NCBI GenBank assembly: GCA_022749755.1
Contig: CM040441.1
Coordinates: forward strand, 19,717,475 to 19,781,474
Source: Azadirachta indica
Taxonomy: Eukaryota > Streptophyta > Magnoliopsida > Sapindales > Meliaceae
Reading direction: 5' to 3'
Length of the DNA: 64,000 nt
How positions within the stretch are numbered: the first letter of the stretch is position 1; each line of letters begins with the position of its first letter. A program made the position numbers and the translations under genes. The notes under the pieces were generated by a model, which made no database searches, had not been told where the DNA came from, and saw only the letters and a program-made list of their open reading frames with translations. Shown here one piece after another: positions 49,741 through 63,093 of this stretch.

Positions 49741-52004
49741 TAAATTAATTATGCAATCTCTTCTATTTTGTATACATTAATAGATTTTTTATTATTTTTA
49801 TTTATTTCTTTCTCTTTAAAGAAAATATGGTTTTAGCAACAACATTTTTTATAAAGGTTTATGATGTACAAATTTTAAATGCTCATAAGTGCACGAATTA
49901 TTAATAGTTGACTATAAGTTCACTCCGAAGTCAATCTCTCGTGGAATTGTAATGTTTAAATCATTATTGTTTCTTGTTAATTACTAATTTAAGTAAACAT
50001 AAAATCGTAAATACTCTAATGTAATCAAATGACAATTTCAGATTATTCCAATTGAAGTGATTAAATAGTTAAATTACAAGAACTTGAAATTTATAAAATT
50101 ATGTTGAATTCAATTGAATTAGATGGGATTTGGCTAGTTATTTAATCTGTTATTGAAATATTAAGTAAATTAAACAACCATTATGTAATTTAAATTATTA
50201 ATTTTTCCACTAAAGCTAGAAAATTCCAATGATTATGGTAATTCTCACTTACAATTAATTAAATATATTTTTAATATGAGGCTTTTACTTAATTAATTGT
50301 ATTGTTACAAGAAAATTATTTAACCATTTAAATTAAACCAACTCAATGGATTTAATTTAAATACTTGTTCAAAAGAGTTTAATTAAGATAAAATGATGTT
50401 TCTAATACCTTAATTCTCAAATTCATTTCAATCACAAATAATAAATAGCAAATCCACAACAAATAATCAAAATTATACAAATCAATGAATAAGAAATAAT
50501 CTCAACCTCTACTTAATTATATTTCACAAAATATTCAATACCATTTCAATAGTAAAGTTAAACTTCCAAAATATGTTTACACTTCCATTCTTAAATTCAA
50601 ATCTATGAATCTAATTACAAAAGTTCTAAACATATTTAAAAAATAAACAAACTTAAAGAAAGCTTTCCTTTTTGAAGGTTTATTACCAAATTTTGAAAAA
50701 GATGATAATTCTGCCCAGTAAAAATGTCCTTCTCTTCAACCAACAATCCTCCCCCTCCAATGGAAAACTCACTCTTTAGAAAACCCTCTTTTTCATCAAA
50801 TCCTTCCCCAATTCATTCTTTACCTAATAGCACCTCCAAATTCCTCCCCTTTACTCATTTTGTCAACAACTTATTCAAAATTCACTCTCATATGTCAAGG
50901 AAAGTCTGTCTTCCAGTTGTCTTTTTTCCAGCTGGAATTTTGACTTTTAAAACTTCAACATTTGCTTTCTTTTTGAAATGTAGGGTTATAAATCATTATG
51001 TTTAGTTTTTAAATTATTTTGTATCACGCAAATACGAGGATTGAGGACAAAGTTATGCTAGAAAATACAAACAATATTTAGTAAATAGGGCCTTCCAACA
51101 TCTTGTTGTTTTTGGGTTTTCTACAATAATTCCTATAAGTAATAAAAAAAAACTCAAAGTAATAAAATTCTAAGATAAAATACATGAATAAAGTATATAA
51201 ACATAATGTAATATTAGGACAAATATTAATTTATCAGTTTACATGGTGAGTTAGAATTTACTCAAACTTGAGTTATAAGATACAAAATCTTGCTTATAAT
51301 TTGCTAAAAGTAAGCTACAAATTTGTGAAAGTAAATTGAAGGATGCTAAATCCTTCTTATTGGAGTTGACACCATATTGATTTCCTCCTTTACAATCTTA
51401 GTTGTATGTTGCATGTACTTACATGTGCATGACCAACACATAAAAGAAGAGACCAATTGAGTAATTAACTTCGAGTTGACTCGGTCATATTACATGGCAC
51501 ATAAAAGACTAAGTAATATTGCATGGCACATGTTCGAAGACCAAGTCATTGAGTTGATTTACACTCTTATCAACTATTAATAATTTAATCATTATCCATT
51601 TCCTAAATTTTAGTGGTAGTTTTGATTTTATTGGATGTTTGGTAACTTTTTATTATATTTAAAGAGTCATAAGCCAAGGAATAGAGTGTGGGGAAACTTA
51701 CTTGGAAATTGTCTGGAAGGTACTACCCCCTCAAAGTGTTAGCTTTCACATTTTCTATATTTGTTTATGAATAATAGTCCAGAAGGCTTTGTGTTGTAAC
51801 ATCTTTGATCAATATTTGTGATGACATTTGAATTTATGTCTAATGAATTTGATTTTTTTAATTTTTTTAATTAATTTTTATGTTTATCATTAATCCATTT
51901 AATTTCTATTATAATTGATAAATTAAATTTATATAAATAAAATCTATATTACCAATTTATTGCAAGAAATGTTAAATATTATATATAATAAAGGCTAATG
52001 AAAT
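49741..52004. other. AT-rich intergenic DNA, no gene supported
   Basis: Nothing recognisable except general AT-rich repeat-like sequence. A 93-codon open frame (50724-51005) is proline- and serine-rich and without a known domain; I do not call it a gene. At about 51470-51545 a word pair GCACATAAAAGACTAAGTAA / GCATGGCACATGTTCGAAGA suggests a small local duplication. Confidence 0.4.
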
Positions 52005-52496
52005 AAATGCGACGATAGTTGATTGTGTGTTTGTAAATAGGTTTTAGCGACCATAAAATGTCATTGCCAAAACTACCAATGAAATTTTAGGCGTGTTGCC
52101 ATTGTCACTTAAAGATATTTTAGCAACAACAAAAAATCGTCGCAGATAGACTTTTCAATTGCTTTTAGCAAAGACATCGTGTTGTCAAAACAACTATTAG
52201 TGACAATAAGTCATCATTTCAAAATCATCTTTTGGTGACAAAGCTTGTCGTCGCTAGTAATGTCATTGACAACGATAATTTGTTGTCGCTAATAGTGTTT
52301 TTTGTAATAATTTCCTTCCCCACTATTAGAGTCTTTGACAACAACATTCTATTGTCACTAAAAGTTTTTTATTGCCACTTTTAGCATGCATTGTTTCAGA
52401 CGACAAAAAATATGTTGAAACAATTTTGTGATGATTTTTGACACTTTTTGTAATGACTTCTGTTGTTGCTAAAAGCTTTTTTTTTTTTCTGTAGTA
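52005..52496. repeat. CACTA-like subterminal repeat region and right end
   Basis: Many copies of short words of the type TTGTCGCTAA, TTTAGCGACC, TTTTAGCAAC and GTGACAA lie in both orientations. The region ends in GCTAAAAGC, a T run and CTGTAGTA. This is the look of the right end of a CACTA element (inverse of CACTACAGAAAAA). The matching left end was not found, so this is probably a fragment. Confidence 0.55.
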
Positions 52497-53999
52497 TATA
52501 TATCTTTTATTACTTAGCGATTAACTAATATACCAAAAATTGATAATATGAAATATTTGAAGAACGTATATGTAATATGACACTTTTGAACTGTACTTTT
52601 ATGAGAAATAAAGTTTGTAAGAAATGGTATCAAGCTTATCAGGAGCACTTTGCATTCTTTTAGCAACTTCTCTCACACATAAGATATCATTCATGTTAAT
52701 ATTTTGTTCTCTTTATTGTTAAATATATATATATATATTACTGTTGTATTAGTTGAAAATAAAAATTTTAATTATGACAGTATTGCATGGTAATGTGTGA
52801 TCTCATTATTTCTAACTTTAAGGCTATAAGGTCAATTTAAATGTGGAATTAATGATTATGAATAATACAAAGGCATGCAAAAAGATTTGTGAGACGTAAG
52901 TTTTCTATTTTTTATTTTTCGTGAAATATGTAAATATAATGATGAATTGTATTGCAATATGAGGATTATGTATAAAATTGTTAATTGTATCTTCTAAATA
53001 TTATGCGGATCATCTAGAAGTTTATCAATGGTTCGATGTAAATTTTGATTCTTTCGAATGTTTAACTTAACAACATGTTGAGTTGTGCTGAACAACTTTC
53101 AAAATATATTTAAAGGACAAAAATTTAAAAGAGATTATTGAACAAGTACTCATTTTCTCTTTTTGTTTTGTTGTTTTTATTAATTGAGATTTTTTAAATT
53201 TTATTTTTACAATTTTCATGCATATACGAAGACTTGTTTGACGATATATTTTTTCTCATTTAATTTGCTAGCTACTAATGACTCATTTTAACAGATTTTG
53301 AGTATTTACTTTACAAAATAAAAGCTCTAAAGATAATCTTGTCAATATCAAGGTCTACCATAAGGTTATAGTATTTTCTAGAATGTGCACCTTTATATAC
53401 ATAAATATATATAATCATGCACAATTATTTTCACCTTTAAATTTAATCAAATTCTAGGATATATTTTGCATATGTAATAGAGCATATGTATATTTTTCAT
53501 GTATGGTACAGGAAAGATTTATATTGTGGTCTATTTTTTTTTGTTTTATTTGCTTTTGTAATTGTTGATATCTAACTTTGATATAGGAACAAGCTTGTAG
53601 GATCACTAAACAAATTGATGGGATAAGATTTTTTTAGTAAGATGTTTGGAATTCGAATATTAATTGACTTATGATAACAATAAAGGCATAGAAAAAACAT
53701 ATGAAAATAAGAAAATTAAATGACAAATTTTGCTTAATTTAAAATTTTTGTTGAAACAAATGAAATAGATTAAATTGAAAATTACATGAACAAAAAGTAA
53801 GAGAAACTAAGATGTATAAATGTATTTAAAAAAAAGATTTATAAAATGTAAAAAAATAAAAACGATTAAAATTAACAAGATTTTAATGATAATAAGAGTC
53901 AAGAGGTTCATTGAAAATATAAAGGTTACAATTGAGATAATAAAGGATAATAAAATATTTATTATTGTAAATGAGAATTTTTAATAATTTTATACTTAG
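52497..53999. other. AT-rich intergenic DNA, nothing recognised
   Basis: No gene, repeat partner or domain was found; it includes a short TA microsatellite at about 52725-52740. Confidence 0.4.
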
Positions 54000-54628
54000 A
54001 GATCGCAATGGGGCAGGGTGGGAGTGGGGAGGCATGCCCCATTCCCCACCCCATTTTTCTTTTAATCTTCATTCCCTAATAAATTTAATAGTATGGGGAT
54101 AGAGAATCCTCTCATGGGGAATGAGTTCCCCATCCCTATGTCAATTTCCCATTTTATATTATTTTATAAATTAATTTTAATAATATAAGAATTTAATTAA
54201 CTTAAATAAAAAAATTATTAATATATTATTGAAAACACAATATAGGCCCTTTAATTTTTAATTTTTTTTTTTTTATTTATATATTCTATTTTTTATAATA
54301 TTAATAATTCGTAACTCCACAATTTTTTATTACTAATTACATTTAATTATAATATATAATTTTAAAAATTGTAATACAAAATTATATTTACATATATAAA
54401 ATTTAATTTATAAATTATAATATATTTATATTATGTTTTAATAGAGAATAGGTGGGGGTAGAGTGGGGAGGGTTAAACCAATCCTTATTCTATTAATAAA
54501 TTCAGGATTAATTTCTCCCCCCATTCCCCGCTTTATTCTCCGCAAATTTATCTGAATTTTTCTTCATTAGGGGTGGATTCCTATGGGTTTGGGGCCCCAT
54601 GAGAAATTTTGCCATTCCTATTTATACT
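54000..54628. mobile_element. Possible non-autonomous element with G/C-run ends
   Basis: An AT-rich centre is bounded by GGGG/CCCC-rich arms: at about 54008-54055 (GGGGCAGGGTGGGAGTGGGG, then ATTCCCCACCCC) and at about 54440-54610 (GGGGCCCCATGAG). The outermost words, GATCGCAATGGGGC on the left and GGGGCCCCATGAG...TTTTGCCATTCC on the right, are roughly inverse. Family not identified. Confidence 0.4.
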
Positions 54629-55233
54629 AACATGTTTTCTTGTTGTTTGGCCTAGATAGATTATTATGATGAGAGATGACAAAAAGTTAATGGTACAAAG
54701 ATTAAGTTGTAAGTTTCAAAATCAATTTATTAGAGCCTACAATAATGCTTTTATTGAACGTTAAATTGTAATATTTCTAACAAAAAATTGAATCAAATTA
54801 AATAATTTAGTGTAAAGATTTTGTATAGAATTTACAAGATAAATTTGCTAGTACTTCTTCAAAAAGAAAATTCACTACAATCAGGAAAAATTAAAACATA
54901 AGTGAAAGGTGTTTTAATTTAATAAAAACTTTGGTATTAAAATAATAAATCTATTTAAACAAAAAATAACTACAATATTATATGTTGCAACATTTTAAAC
55001 TACAACTTATACTAAATATTTAGCTATAAAATTTTAATAATATACTAAAATTACAACTAGGCAACTTAAGAGGGGGTGAATAAAGATTTTCAAAAATTAA
55101 ATTAACAAATATATAATTCAACAATTAATACCAAATAATTCAAATCTTCTATAGTGTGTATCAAGTTCAACACACAATTCTAATCATCGAAATTTAAATT
55201 ATCACAATTTAAATTCTAAGTGCGTATGAGTAG
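54629..55233. other. AT-rich intergenic DNA
   Basis: Nothing recognisable seen. Confidence 0.4.
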
Positions 55234-55688
55234 GATTGGCAAATTTTCGAGTTTAAAATGAGTTTTTAAAAGGTTGACTCAGACCTAGTATAAATTATTA
55301 AAGCCCAAGCTTGGATTTGGACCTAGACTTTGTTGGCTCGGGCCTATACATTTGCCTTCTAAAGCTTGGATTAGAGTTATCACTTATGAGAATTAGAATT
55401 TAGGTTTCACATGTCATGTATCAAGTTTTTCTTCATTTTGAACTTTTTAAACAATATCTAGGCCAACAACCCAACAACTTAAAAAATAACATTAAAAATA
55501 AAACAATAACCCAAAAATAAAAACAAAACATACAACTATTTTAGGCTTTTCTAAAAATAAATAATAAACAATAGCAATAGATATGTTCTATTCCAATCAT
55601 CCAAAAAATTAAAAAAAGAGTCGACAACCTATCAACCATCATAATAAAAAAAAAAATAGCAACCCATCAATCATCATAATAAAAAAAA
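55234..55688 (-). mobile_element. hAT element, terminal part left of the nested MULE
   Basis: The outer edge reads TAGGATTGGCAAATTTTCGAG and is followed by GGGCC/GGCTC-type words (about 55300-55352), as in plant hAT elements whose termini are rich in GGCCCG. Toward the MULE there are repeated AACCCAACAA/AACCCAAAAA words that also occur on the far side of the MULE (about 63080-63130). I read this as the 3' end of the hAT element whose transposase lies at 63200-64000. Confidence 0.5.
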
Positions 55689-57199
55689 GGGTAATAACTA
55701 AAAATGCCCTTATTTGAGGGTAAAAATTTATTTTTTCCATGGTAAGAAAAACTTAATAAAAAATGCCACTATTGGCATTCATGGGACAAAAATGTCTTTG
55801 TTTTTACCAAGCTACAAAATCACCTATAAAACATAAAAATCTTCTCTCTTCACTTTTTTCTTCTATATTCCGTCACCTCGGAGCTTCAAAATCTCCAAAA
55901 CCGAAAGTCTCAAAACCTCTACACATGATTGTTAATTGTTACTCATTATTTTAGAGAAAAATTGGGTATTTAGTAAAATTAGAAGTTGTTAGTATGTAAC
56001 TACTTTCATTTTTCTTAATTTAACATAGGCAAATGAGTTTGTACATGGGAGATGTCTTAATTGAGCAATTTAATGGTTATGGTTGTTAATATGGTTTGGT
56101 TTAACATAAGAATGTACCTAATGCTAAGTTAGGAGAGAAAATGTGGTTGTGTGAGAAAACGCGGGAGTTAAAGACGATTTGGTAAATTTGAATGTCTGTT
56201 TTGAGTACGGTGATAAAGTCAACTTACTAGAAACTTGGTTAAGAGTTTGACAGTGTCTCCCGTTAACTCTTGATTGTATTGCAATGTGTTTTTGTCTGGA
56301 AAATAACATATATCTTTGCATTTTGATGCAGTTATGGCTAGGCCAATGCTGATAACGACTCATACTTCATTTAGAGGTTCATGGGAAAATTTTAGACGGC
56401 GGTGATAAATGTGTCAATAGAGATAGCATGCCGTTTTGTGTGGATTCGAACATAACTTATGAACAATTTATGTAATATTATCAATGTCGTATGAAGTTAA
56501 TCCTGCTAAGTTCACTATTAGGAAGAAAGCTATCTTTGTTGAAAGTACACAATGATTGGATAGGCCTATGATTACATGAATATTAACATAGAATCCAATT
56601 TTTACACTGTTGTCAATCTCAACAATTCAGCCTATGTTTCCAATTTGTGTAGCCTTTGTACTCTTTACCTTATCACAAAATACGTAGGGAGGGTAGAACA
56701 TACAAAGGCAAACTTTTCCCAGCATCATGTACCACCATTTAGGTCTTTCAGTGGAAGCAATCATGTAAATAATACAATTCCTACAATGTCAATACAGTTT
56801 TAGTACACAGTCAACACACACAAATTACTAATTATTATGCTTCTTGAGAAGTAGATGACGGGACCACTCTTGAGGGAGGCTTTTCCCCTTGTTATAATAA
56901 AGAACATGCACAAGAGTTTCATAAACAGCCCATGAGTATCATGGGAGTTAAAAAGACTTTATAGGCACTAAATTTCCTTTTTAGTGTGAAGGTAAAAATG
57001 TTGCAAATGATGATGAAGATGAAACAACGAAAGATGTTGGCACTGGAGAAGCATACAGAAGTAGCTCAATGGTAGCTCTATCACCATTAAGCCAAAGTCG
57101 ATACTTTTGGTTTCTGCCAACTATTTCATTGTCTGTAACTATGTTAACCAATGCATGTTTAAGTTTTGAATCGGGTGATTTGTGCATTAGATACATTTT

Positions 57200-58575
57200 T
57201 TGTATGATGGGGGAACTGTAGGACAAGTTGAGTTTAATGGCCTTGAAGAATCACTTTCAGTTCAGCATTTATAAGTTAGATAAATGTTATGTTTTGACGA
57301 AGTGCAATCTCGATGGATGTAAATGGCGTACCAGGGTAATTAGAAATAACAATGATGCTTATTTTTGAGTTACGCATATTGACATGGTTTATACTTGTCA
57401 AAATGAGCAATTGTCTTCTAGTTATCGATAAGCAGGCACTTAGCTAATTAGGCAACTAATCAAGGACAAGTTTTAAGAAACTAGTTAAATTTATACCCCA
57501 AGAAATATTTGAAATGATATTTAGAATAAATACAGAATTTGTTTATCGTACTTAAAGACTTGGCATAGTAACTAGTAAGGAAAATTAATACGCTTGTCTC
57601 TAGAGAACCACTCGAGTCATTCAAAGTACTCCCATAGTACTATCACATGTTATAAATAAAAATCTCGAAACGATAACTGTGATTAAAAAGGATGATGATG
57701 ATCATTTCATGTTTTTTTTTCATGGCGGGCAAGCCATATATTCAAAAACTATAATGCCTGTTATTTCCATTGACAATACATTTTTAAAAGGAAAATGTTG
57801 AGGGACATTGTTTGTGGTAATATTAGAAGATGAAAATGAACAAATATATTTATATAGCTTCTGGTGTTGTCGATTCCGAGAAAGATGCCTCATGGAAATG
57901 GTTTTTGTTGAAGCTAGGGATGTCATTGGGCTAATAGATGATTTATTATTTATCTCAGATCAACACAACAACATAAGAAGGGTATTCACAATATTTTTCC
58001 ATATACCACTCACGGGTTTTGCATTTACCACATATGCAGTAATCTGAAATTGAAGTAAAAAGTCCGATTCCAGAAGATAGATACGTTCCTGCAAATATAC
58101 TTAAATGCTACATATACGTATAAGTAAAATGAGTTCAATGAATATATGCACAGATTAAAGTTAATGCATTTGAAGGCAAGAAATTACTTAGAGGATGAGT
58201 TAGGGCTTAATAGGTGGGCAAGATCATGTTTTCTATCTCAGTAGTGTAATATGATGACTATGAACATCGTTGAAAATATGAATTCATTGCTTAGACATGT
58301 ATGATCTCCTCTCATCATTTCGTTGGTGGAGTCTATAAAGTTCATGATCCAAAGATGGTTTTATGAATGTAGAGAGTTGGCTATTGTAAAAGATAAATAT
58401 TGGACTGAAAAGGTATAGACAAAGGTCGATAACCATATTGAGTTATCGTGTAACATGATCGTCCATCCCATGTCAAGATTTGAGTTTGAAGTGAGAGATT
58501 GAGAGCATGTTGAAATTGTTGACATACGAAGGAAGACATGCAGCTACAAGCAGTTGACCTCCAACAATTACCATA
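57200..58575 (+). pseudogene. MuDR/MULE transposase remnant
   Basis: Broken by many stops and several frameshifts. The N-terminal DNA-binding part reads FSIYKLDKCYVLTKCNLDGC and CKWRTRVI at about 57255-57340, followed by a THID-like stretch with YTC before 57410. The catalytic core is seen at about 57745-58035: a LTIHFLKGK stretch (usually DGTFLKGK), GTLF, NEQIYLY, a DASWKWFLLKL-like frame and LLFISDQHNNI (FISDR-type second Asp). The C-terminal part at about 58190-58560 has LNRWARSCF, MNIVENMNSLL and a SWIM-like KTCSYKQ. This is the normal order for plant MULE transposases. Confidence 0.8.
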
Positions 58576-58599
58576 GGCGGACATAATCAATTAGCACAC

Positions 58600-61000
58600 A
58601 ATTCACTCCGCCTTTTACACCACTGACACGTTCTTTAATGCTTACTCAAAGTGTATTCACTTGGTCAATAGAATCCATATTATAATATTGACATTACTTA
58701 AAGTTAAATTGTTTAATGTCCAATTAATTGACTAAATTTTTCATTCATTCGTAACCCTAAAACAAGTTAGATTGATTGAACTCGGTGTGATATTGTACAT
58801 CTAAATTCAATTCATCTAAACATTCTATTACCACGTATTATATTTACGTGCAAATTTGGGTGATTAATTGAAATTACGGACATTGTTTATAAAGAAATTA
58901 ACGTTATCTAAATGAAAACAAAACTAATATTGTATAAAAAAATAGAATAAGTATACAATGTCACTAATATATATAAATGGAAAAAGATCTATGACAATTC
59001 ACCTCTTCACAAGTTTACTGTTACCTTTCTTCTCAAAGATGGTCCATCTTCCAGTCCAAAATTAAAATCACGTCGTAATTCTAAATAACATATAAATATG
59101 TACATAAAAATCCCACAATCTTTGGACATGCGTTATTGATGAGGGACTCTATACCACAGATGAGTGTATGTGAATGGTTCTACATCCTCAACTATGTTTG
59201 TGCAGTATATGTAGAAGTTGACTATTGCAGCAAATGCAGAAGTAATACACACAGAGGCTCTAGGGTAGAGTTATGTTGATGTCTCTATGAGCATTTGGCG
59301 CTGAGTCATAGATTGTGATCCGCCACCCTCGAAGATGAACTGCACATACTGTTTAGTAATCACCTTGTACAGTAACAGGAATATACACGGTGTCAACAAG
59401 CCCTAGTCCCTGTACAATCGACTACAACTCTCAACCATGGATGACTGTAAGTCAGTTCATGGATAAAAAGTGCCCTCCGCAAGCTTTCTTACTAGATAAC
59501 CATCCAATGCTATACGGGTATACATCTATACAACGTGCAAAAAATGGCTTGAAAACAATGTAAAGACATCAGGACAATGATGTGTATAGATATGCAAATG
59601 CAAAACTTAGATAGAGATGTATAGGTCTAATGGTCCAATCCTATGGCACCACTTCCAAAAGGACAATGTACCGATAGGCTAACATGTCCAAATACTAGTT
59701 GATATATTATGTGAAAAGAATGTTAAGTATTACATAATGTATATGCTACAAGGCATTTATGTATAATAAGAGTTGAGTACTATGACATGCATATGTTACC
59801 CGAGGGCAAAACAAAGAAATGGAAATATATCAATGTGAAAAAAGTACATGCTTACAGTGTCCTTTATCCAAGCCCCTGGCTTAGATACACTCTTCACCCA
59901 TTCCAGTGTTAATGTGACGGTAGGGGTCTCAATAAACATACCTGGAGTATGATATGAACCTGCTACATAAAATTGGTTTATTAGTCCTCAAGCATAGATG
60001 CATGAAGTTGAATTTCATATCTAAGCCTATACTATTGCAATTGCCCTTCAGTAGCTTACCTCTTATATCGAAAGGATTGGTGTACGAGCTTTGTAAGGCC
60101 AGACCATTTTCTCCTATATTAGCTATCTCATCAAGGGGTAGTTTCTTAATAATGCGCAAATGTAAAAAATTAGAAGTTAATAAGGAGATTTTAAGAAAAA
60201 ATTTTGATATAGTTTCTCTTATAATATGGACATTTCGAAAATTCATAAATTACATAAAAAAATGACACAATAAATCTTCCAAATTAATCTCACTAGGGCC
60301 TCAGATAGTCACATTACATTCTATAATACCACGCCATCCTCTTCAATTTCTTAAAATGAATTAAATAAAAAGTGGAAAATTATACTTGGCGAGCCAGTCG
60401 GTATAATAAATGTAGCAGTCCTTGTACCTTGTCTGTGAAGCTCGCTATAGCTTTCTCCTAATGTTGGGCAATCTCTCTTCTTCTCTCTTTATACATACCT
60501 TAAAATTGATGTACAAAGTCTGAATATCCCTCTGTAAATCTCCATTTTGTGATTGTAGAATTGGAATATGATTGTAGCTTCGACCAATATTGTGGATAAT
60601 CGAACTCTGTCCCGTCCTAACCTCTGATACCTCATATTGCATAGTATCATCCCAATCTCCCTTTCACTTGGCGGACGAGGCCATGCGGTTTACAAAACAC
60701 ATTAAAATAGTTAAAGTTTTTTAAGTGAGTAACATTAAATATGGTTATCTAATTTTAAGTACCATACAATGTTATATCTTCTTTATCCTTTTCGGTGTTG
60801 GTGCTAACATCTATCGTGGTGGTAAGGCTGGAGGAGTGCGATGTGCATCACGTGGGGTAGAGGCATCTATGTGCACATTACCTCTGTACTTGCCCTTTGG
60901 AGCATCGCTAATCTCTATGACCTATACTATGTGTGGCTACATAAGCTCCTCCTTGCTAGGATCTATGAACGGTAGCAATTTAGATGGCTTTATTATGAAA
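58600..61000 (-). pseudogene. Ulp1-like (C48) cysteine protease remnant carried by the MULE
   Basis: The minus strand reads, from about 60640 leftward, a coiled-coil-like linker (QSQNGDLQRDIQTLY), then LALQSSYTNPFDIRGK at about 60040-60100 (the SPYT(N/D)P motif seen in plant Ulp1-type MULE proteins), and VDTVYIPVTVQGDY at about 59370-59410, the His region of the protease, where His-Trp has become Tyr-stop. RITIYDSAPNA (Asp region) follows, then MSKDCGIFMY at about 59100-59130, which keeps the catalytic Cys (59115-59117), and a tail with LEDGPSLRRK. Stops and shifts make it inactive. Family identity is strong; exact limits are not. Confidence 0.75.
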
Positions 61001-61697
61001 AAAAGAAAAATACATAAGGTTTCATAGTATTTAACTAGCCAAAAGTTCACATAATTTGACAACAATTAAAATTTAAACAAAATGGGGTTAGATCACTTAC
61101 AAAATTAGCTTTAAAAATCAGCTTGTCTAGATCCGACGAGTGAATGTTCTTCATCTTTGATCGTCATTACAATATACAAGGCAGTCGTTCGATCATACGC
61201 ATCGCGAACATTGACATGCCTCTATAGATATAACCTCATAGATCCAAATCTATCAAAAAATGGAACGAATATAAAGTTAACAATATGAATACTATACTTT
61301 ACAAAAACAACCATAATAAACATTAACATGTATAGAAAATGGCTTATTTTACTTCTAAAGTATACCAATTTGTTTGATTTTAATCCATTGTAGGATTACA
61401 TTCACTTACTTGCCACTTGGCTCCTAATGAATAACCAAAGAACAAAAAGTTCTCCTTGAAAAGGAAGACACGAGATTCTCATGCAATTGCTTATAAGGCT
61501 AAAAAGGTGGGGGAACAAGAGTTGTCACAATAAGAAAGACAAATGACTACAAAGAACCAATGATTCTCTTTTTTAAGCCATAAAACCCCAAGAGTATCGA
61601 TTAAACTAGTCTAAATCATCAACTATGCCCAACATTCATGTATGTGAATGATATCTAGAACCACTACTAATAAGCACAAACTGAAGCAGGAATACAG

Positions 61698-61925
61698 TTA
61701 CAGCTTTATAGTGTCCATATCGTCTATCATGCTCAAATCAAGGTTGGTGTAAACATCGTAAATGGTATCTAAAGAGTATGTTGTCTCAGTGCTGAAATAT
61801 ACATCTAAGTGTTGATTAGGGTGCACTTCAATATCTATTAGAAAAGGCATGAATGTCAAACCAGTGATTAGTCCAAACTTCATACATGAAAAGCTAGTGT
61901 GCATGCCTCCAACTCGAAACCACAT
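61698..61925 (-). pseudogene. DUF1985-like segment upstream of the Ulp1-like protease
   Basis: The minus strand stays open for 75 codons: MWFRVGGMHTSFSCMKFGLI, TGL, then an acidic stretch. The pattern W-F-x-V-G-G...F-S-x-x-x-F-x-L-I-T-G-L is that of DUF1985, which commonly sits N-terminal to the Ulp1 domain in proteins of plant MULEs. Here it precedes the protease remnant on the same strand by about 1 kb, so it is probably an N-terminal exon or fragment of that gene. Confidence 0.6.
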
Positions 61926-62990
61926 CTACTGCTCTTTGTAATTGGTCACAATTTCATGCAGTAGCTTATTGTGGACCAAATTTTTTAAAAACTTCAATTC
62001 CAACTATATATTTAGAAATGTCCCAATCTTATCTATCTAAAAAGTTCCCACTGCCTTGGTGTCAACTTTTCATGTAAAATTAGCAAGTCAGTTAAGTGTG
62101 ACAATGATGTCACATCGGTCAAAAAATGGTCCTCTGCCCTCATCTTTAAATTGTAGGTGACTCTAACCATTTCGCTTGTAAGAAAAATAATATTCTTTTA
62201 TTAACTTCATGACAATTATAATGCATATAAAATAAACAAATAAGTAAATAAATCTTTATTACTATATAAGTATAATTTTACTGTCCAAATTAGAATAAGA
62301 AGCAATATATATTAATTCTGGTGTGCTCGAAATTGAGTACTTTCAAGTACTTATAAACTCGAAACTATTTTTGACCATTCGAGAATAATAATGGTTTTTA
62401 TTGAATGTAAAATCCAGTTTCGAAGCACATTTTGCTCTTCTGAGCACATTGACACACAAAAATGTAAAATACAATTCTAAACTAGAATTTTTCACTTTCC
62501 AAATCTAGTTTTGAAATATATTTTCCATTTTAGAGAGTTATTATATTCCAAAGTGCAGAATGCACTTCAAAACTAGATTTTGCACTTTTGAGCTTAAAGG
62601 TGAAAAAATCTAGTTTCAAAAACTTTAAAACTAAACCAAAACAAATCCAAACTAAACCAAATCAATTCAACTTAAATATTCATTCCAAACAACATATATA
62701 CATCTTTAACACCTAAATCATGGCGAAATAGTAAGTTCTATTAAAAAATTTTAGATGAGTTCATGATTTATACCTATTCTTCTTGGTGTTTGCCTTCAAT
62801 TCAATTACCTATCTAATGTGAAGCTGTCGTTAAACCTCGTTGTCACCTAGCCATTGACCGTTAACAGCAGTCAATCATTGTCACCTAGGATTTGAGTGCC
62901 TTGGTCTCCCCATTTGTTTCAAAATGCTTGAATGTACAGAGCATGCAAAAGTGAGATAGAATAATTTTAAGGCATGAGGTCTATTTGGTC
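61926..62990. other. Right internal arm of the MULE, no gene seen
   Basis: A non-coding stretch between the DUF1985-like segment and the right terminal repeat. At about 62330-62640 there is a cluster of related words (AATCTAGTTT, AAAACTAGATTTTGCACTTT, TCGAAACTATTT) in both orientations, probably subterminal repeats of the element. Confidence 0.4.
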
Positions 62991-63093
62991 CAAATCTCTT
63001 GAAAGGTGGCATTTTTTATTATAAATTATTTAACATGGCATTTTCTAATTTTTGCCCTCAAATAAGGGCATTTTCATTAACAATAACCCAAAT

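Larger units (their letters stand above)
55689..63093 (+). mobile_element. Mutator-like element (MULE) of the Ulp1-carrying (Kaonashi-like) type
   Basis: About 7.4 kb with terminal inverted repeats of roughly 90 bp. The left end GGGTAATAACTAAAAATGCCC and the following ATTTGAGGGTAAAAATTTA match the inverse of the right end, which ends in AGGGCATTTTC and AACAATAACCC. Further inside, AAAAAATGCCAC recurs on the right as GTGGCATTTTTT. Inside are a MuDR-type transposase remnant (plus strand) and a Ulp1-like protease remnant (minus strand), converging. The flanks are A-rich (ATAATAAAAAAAA on both sides), so the usual 9-bp target duplication cannot be read with certainty. Confidence 0.8.

Noticed and set aside
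50724..51005. 93-codon proline/serine-rich ORF starting with ATG
   Set aside because: No known domain, no visible gene context, low-complexity composition in AT-rich DNA.
58381..58590. Minus-strand ORF across the MULE transposase C-terminus
   Set aside because: Shadow of the plus-strand transposase remnant (SWIM-like region).
59954..60265. 103-codon plus-strand ORF inside the MULE
   Set aside because: It is the antisense of the Ulp1-like protease remnant, whose motifs are on the minus strand.
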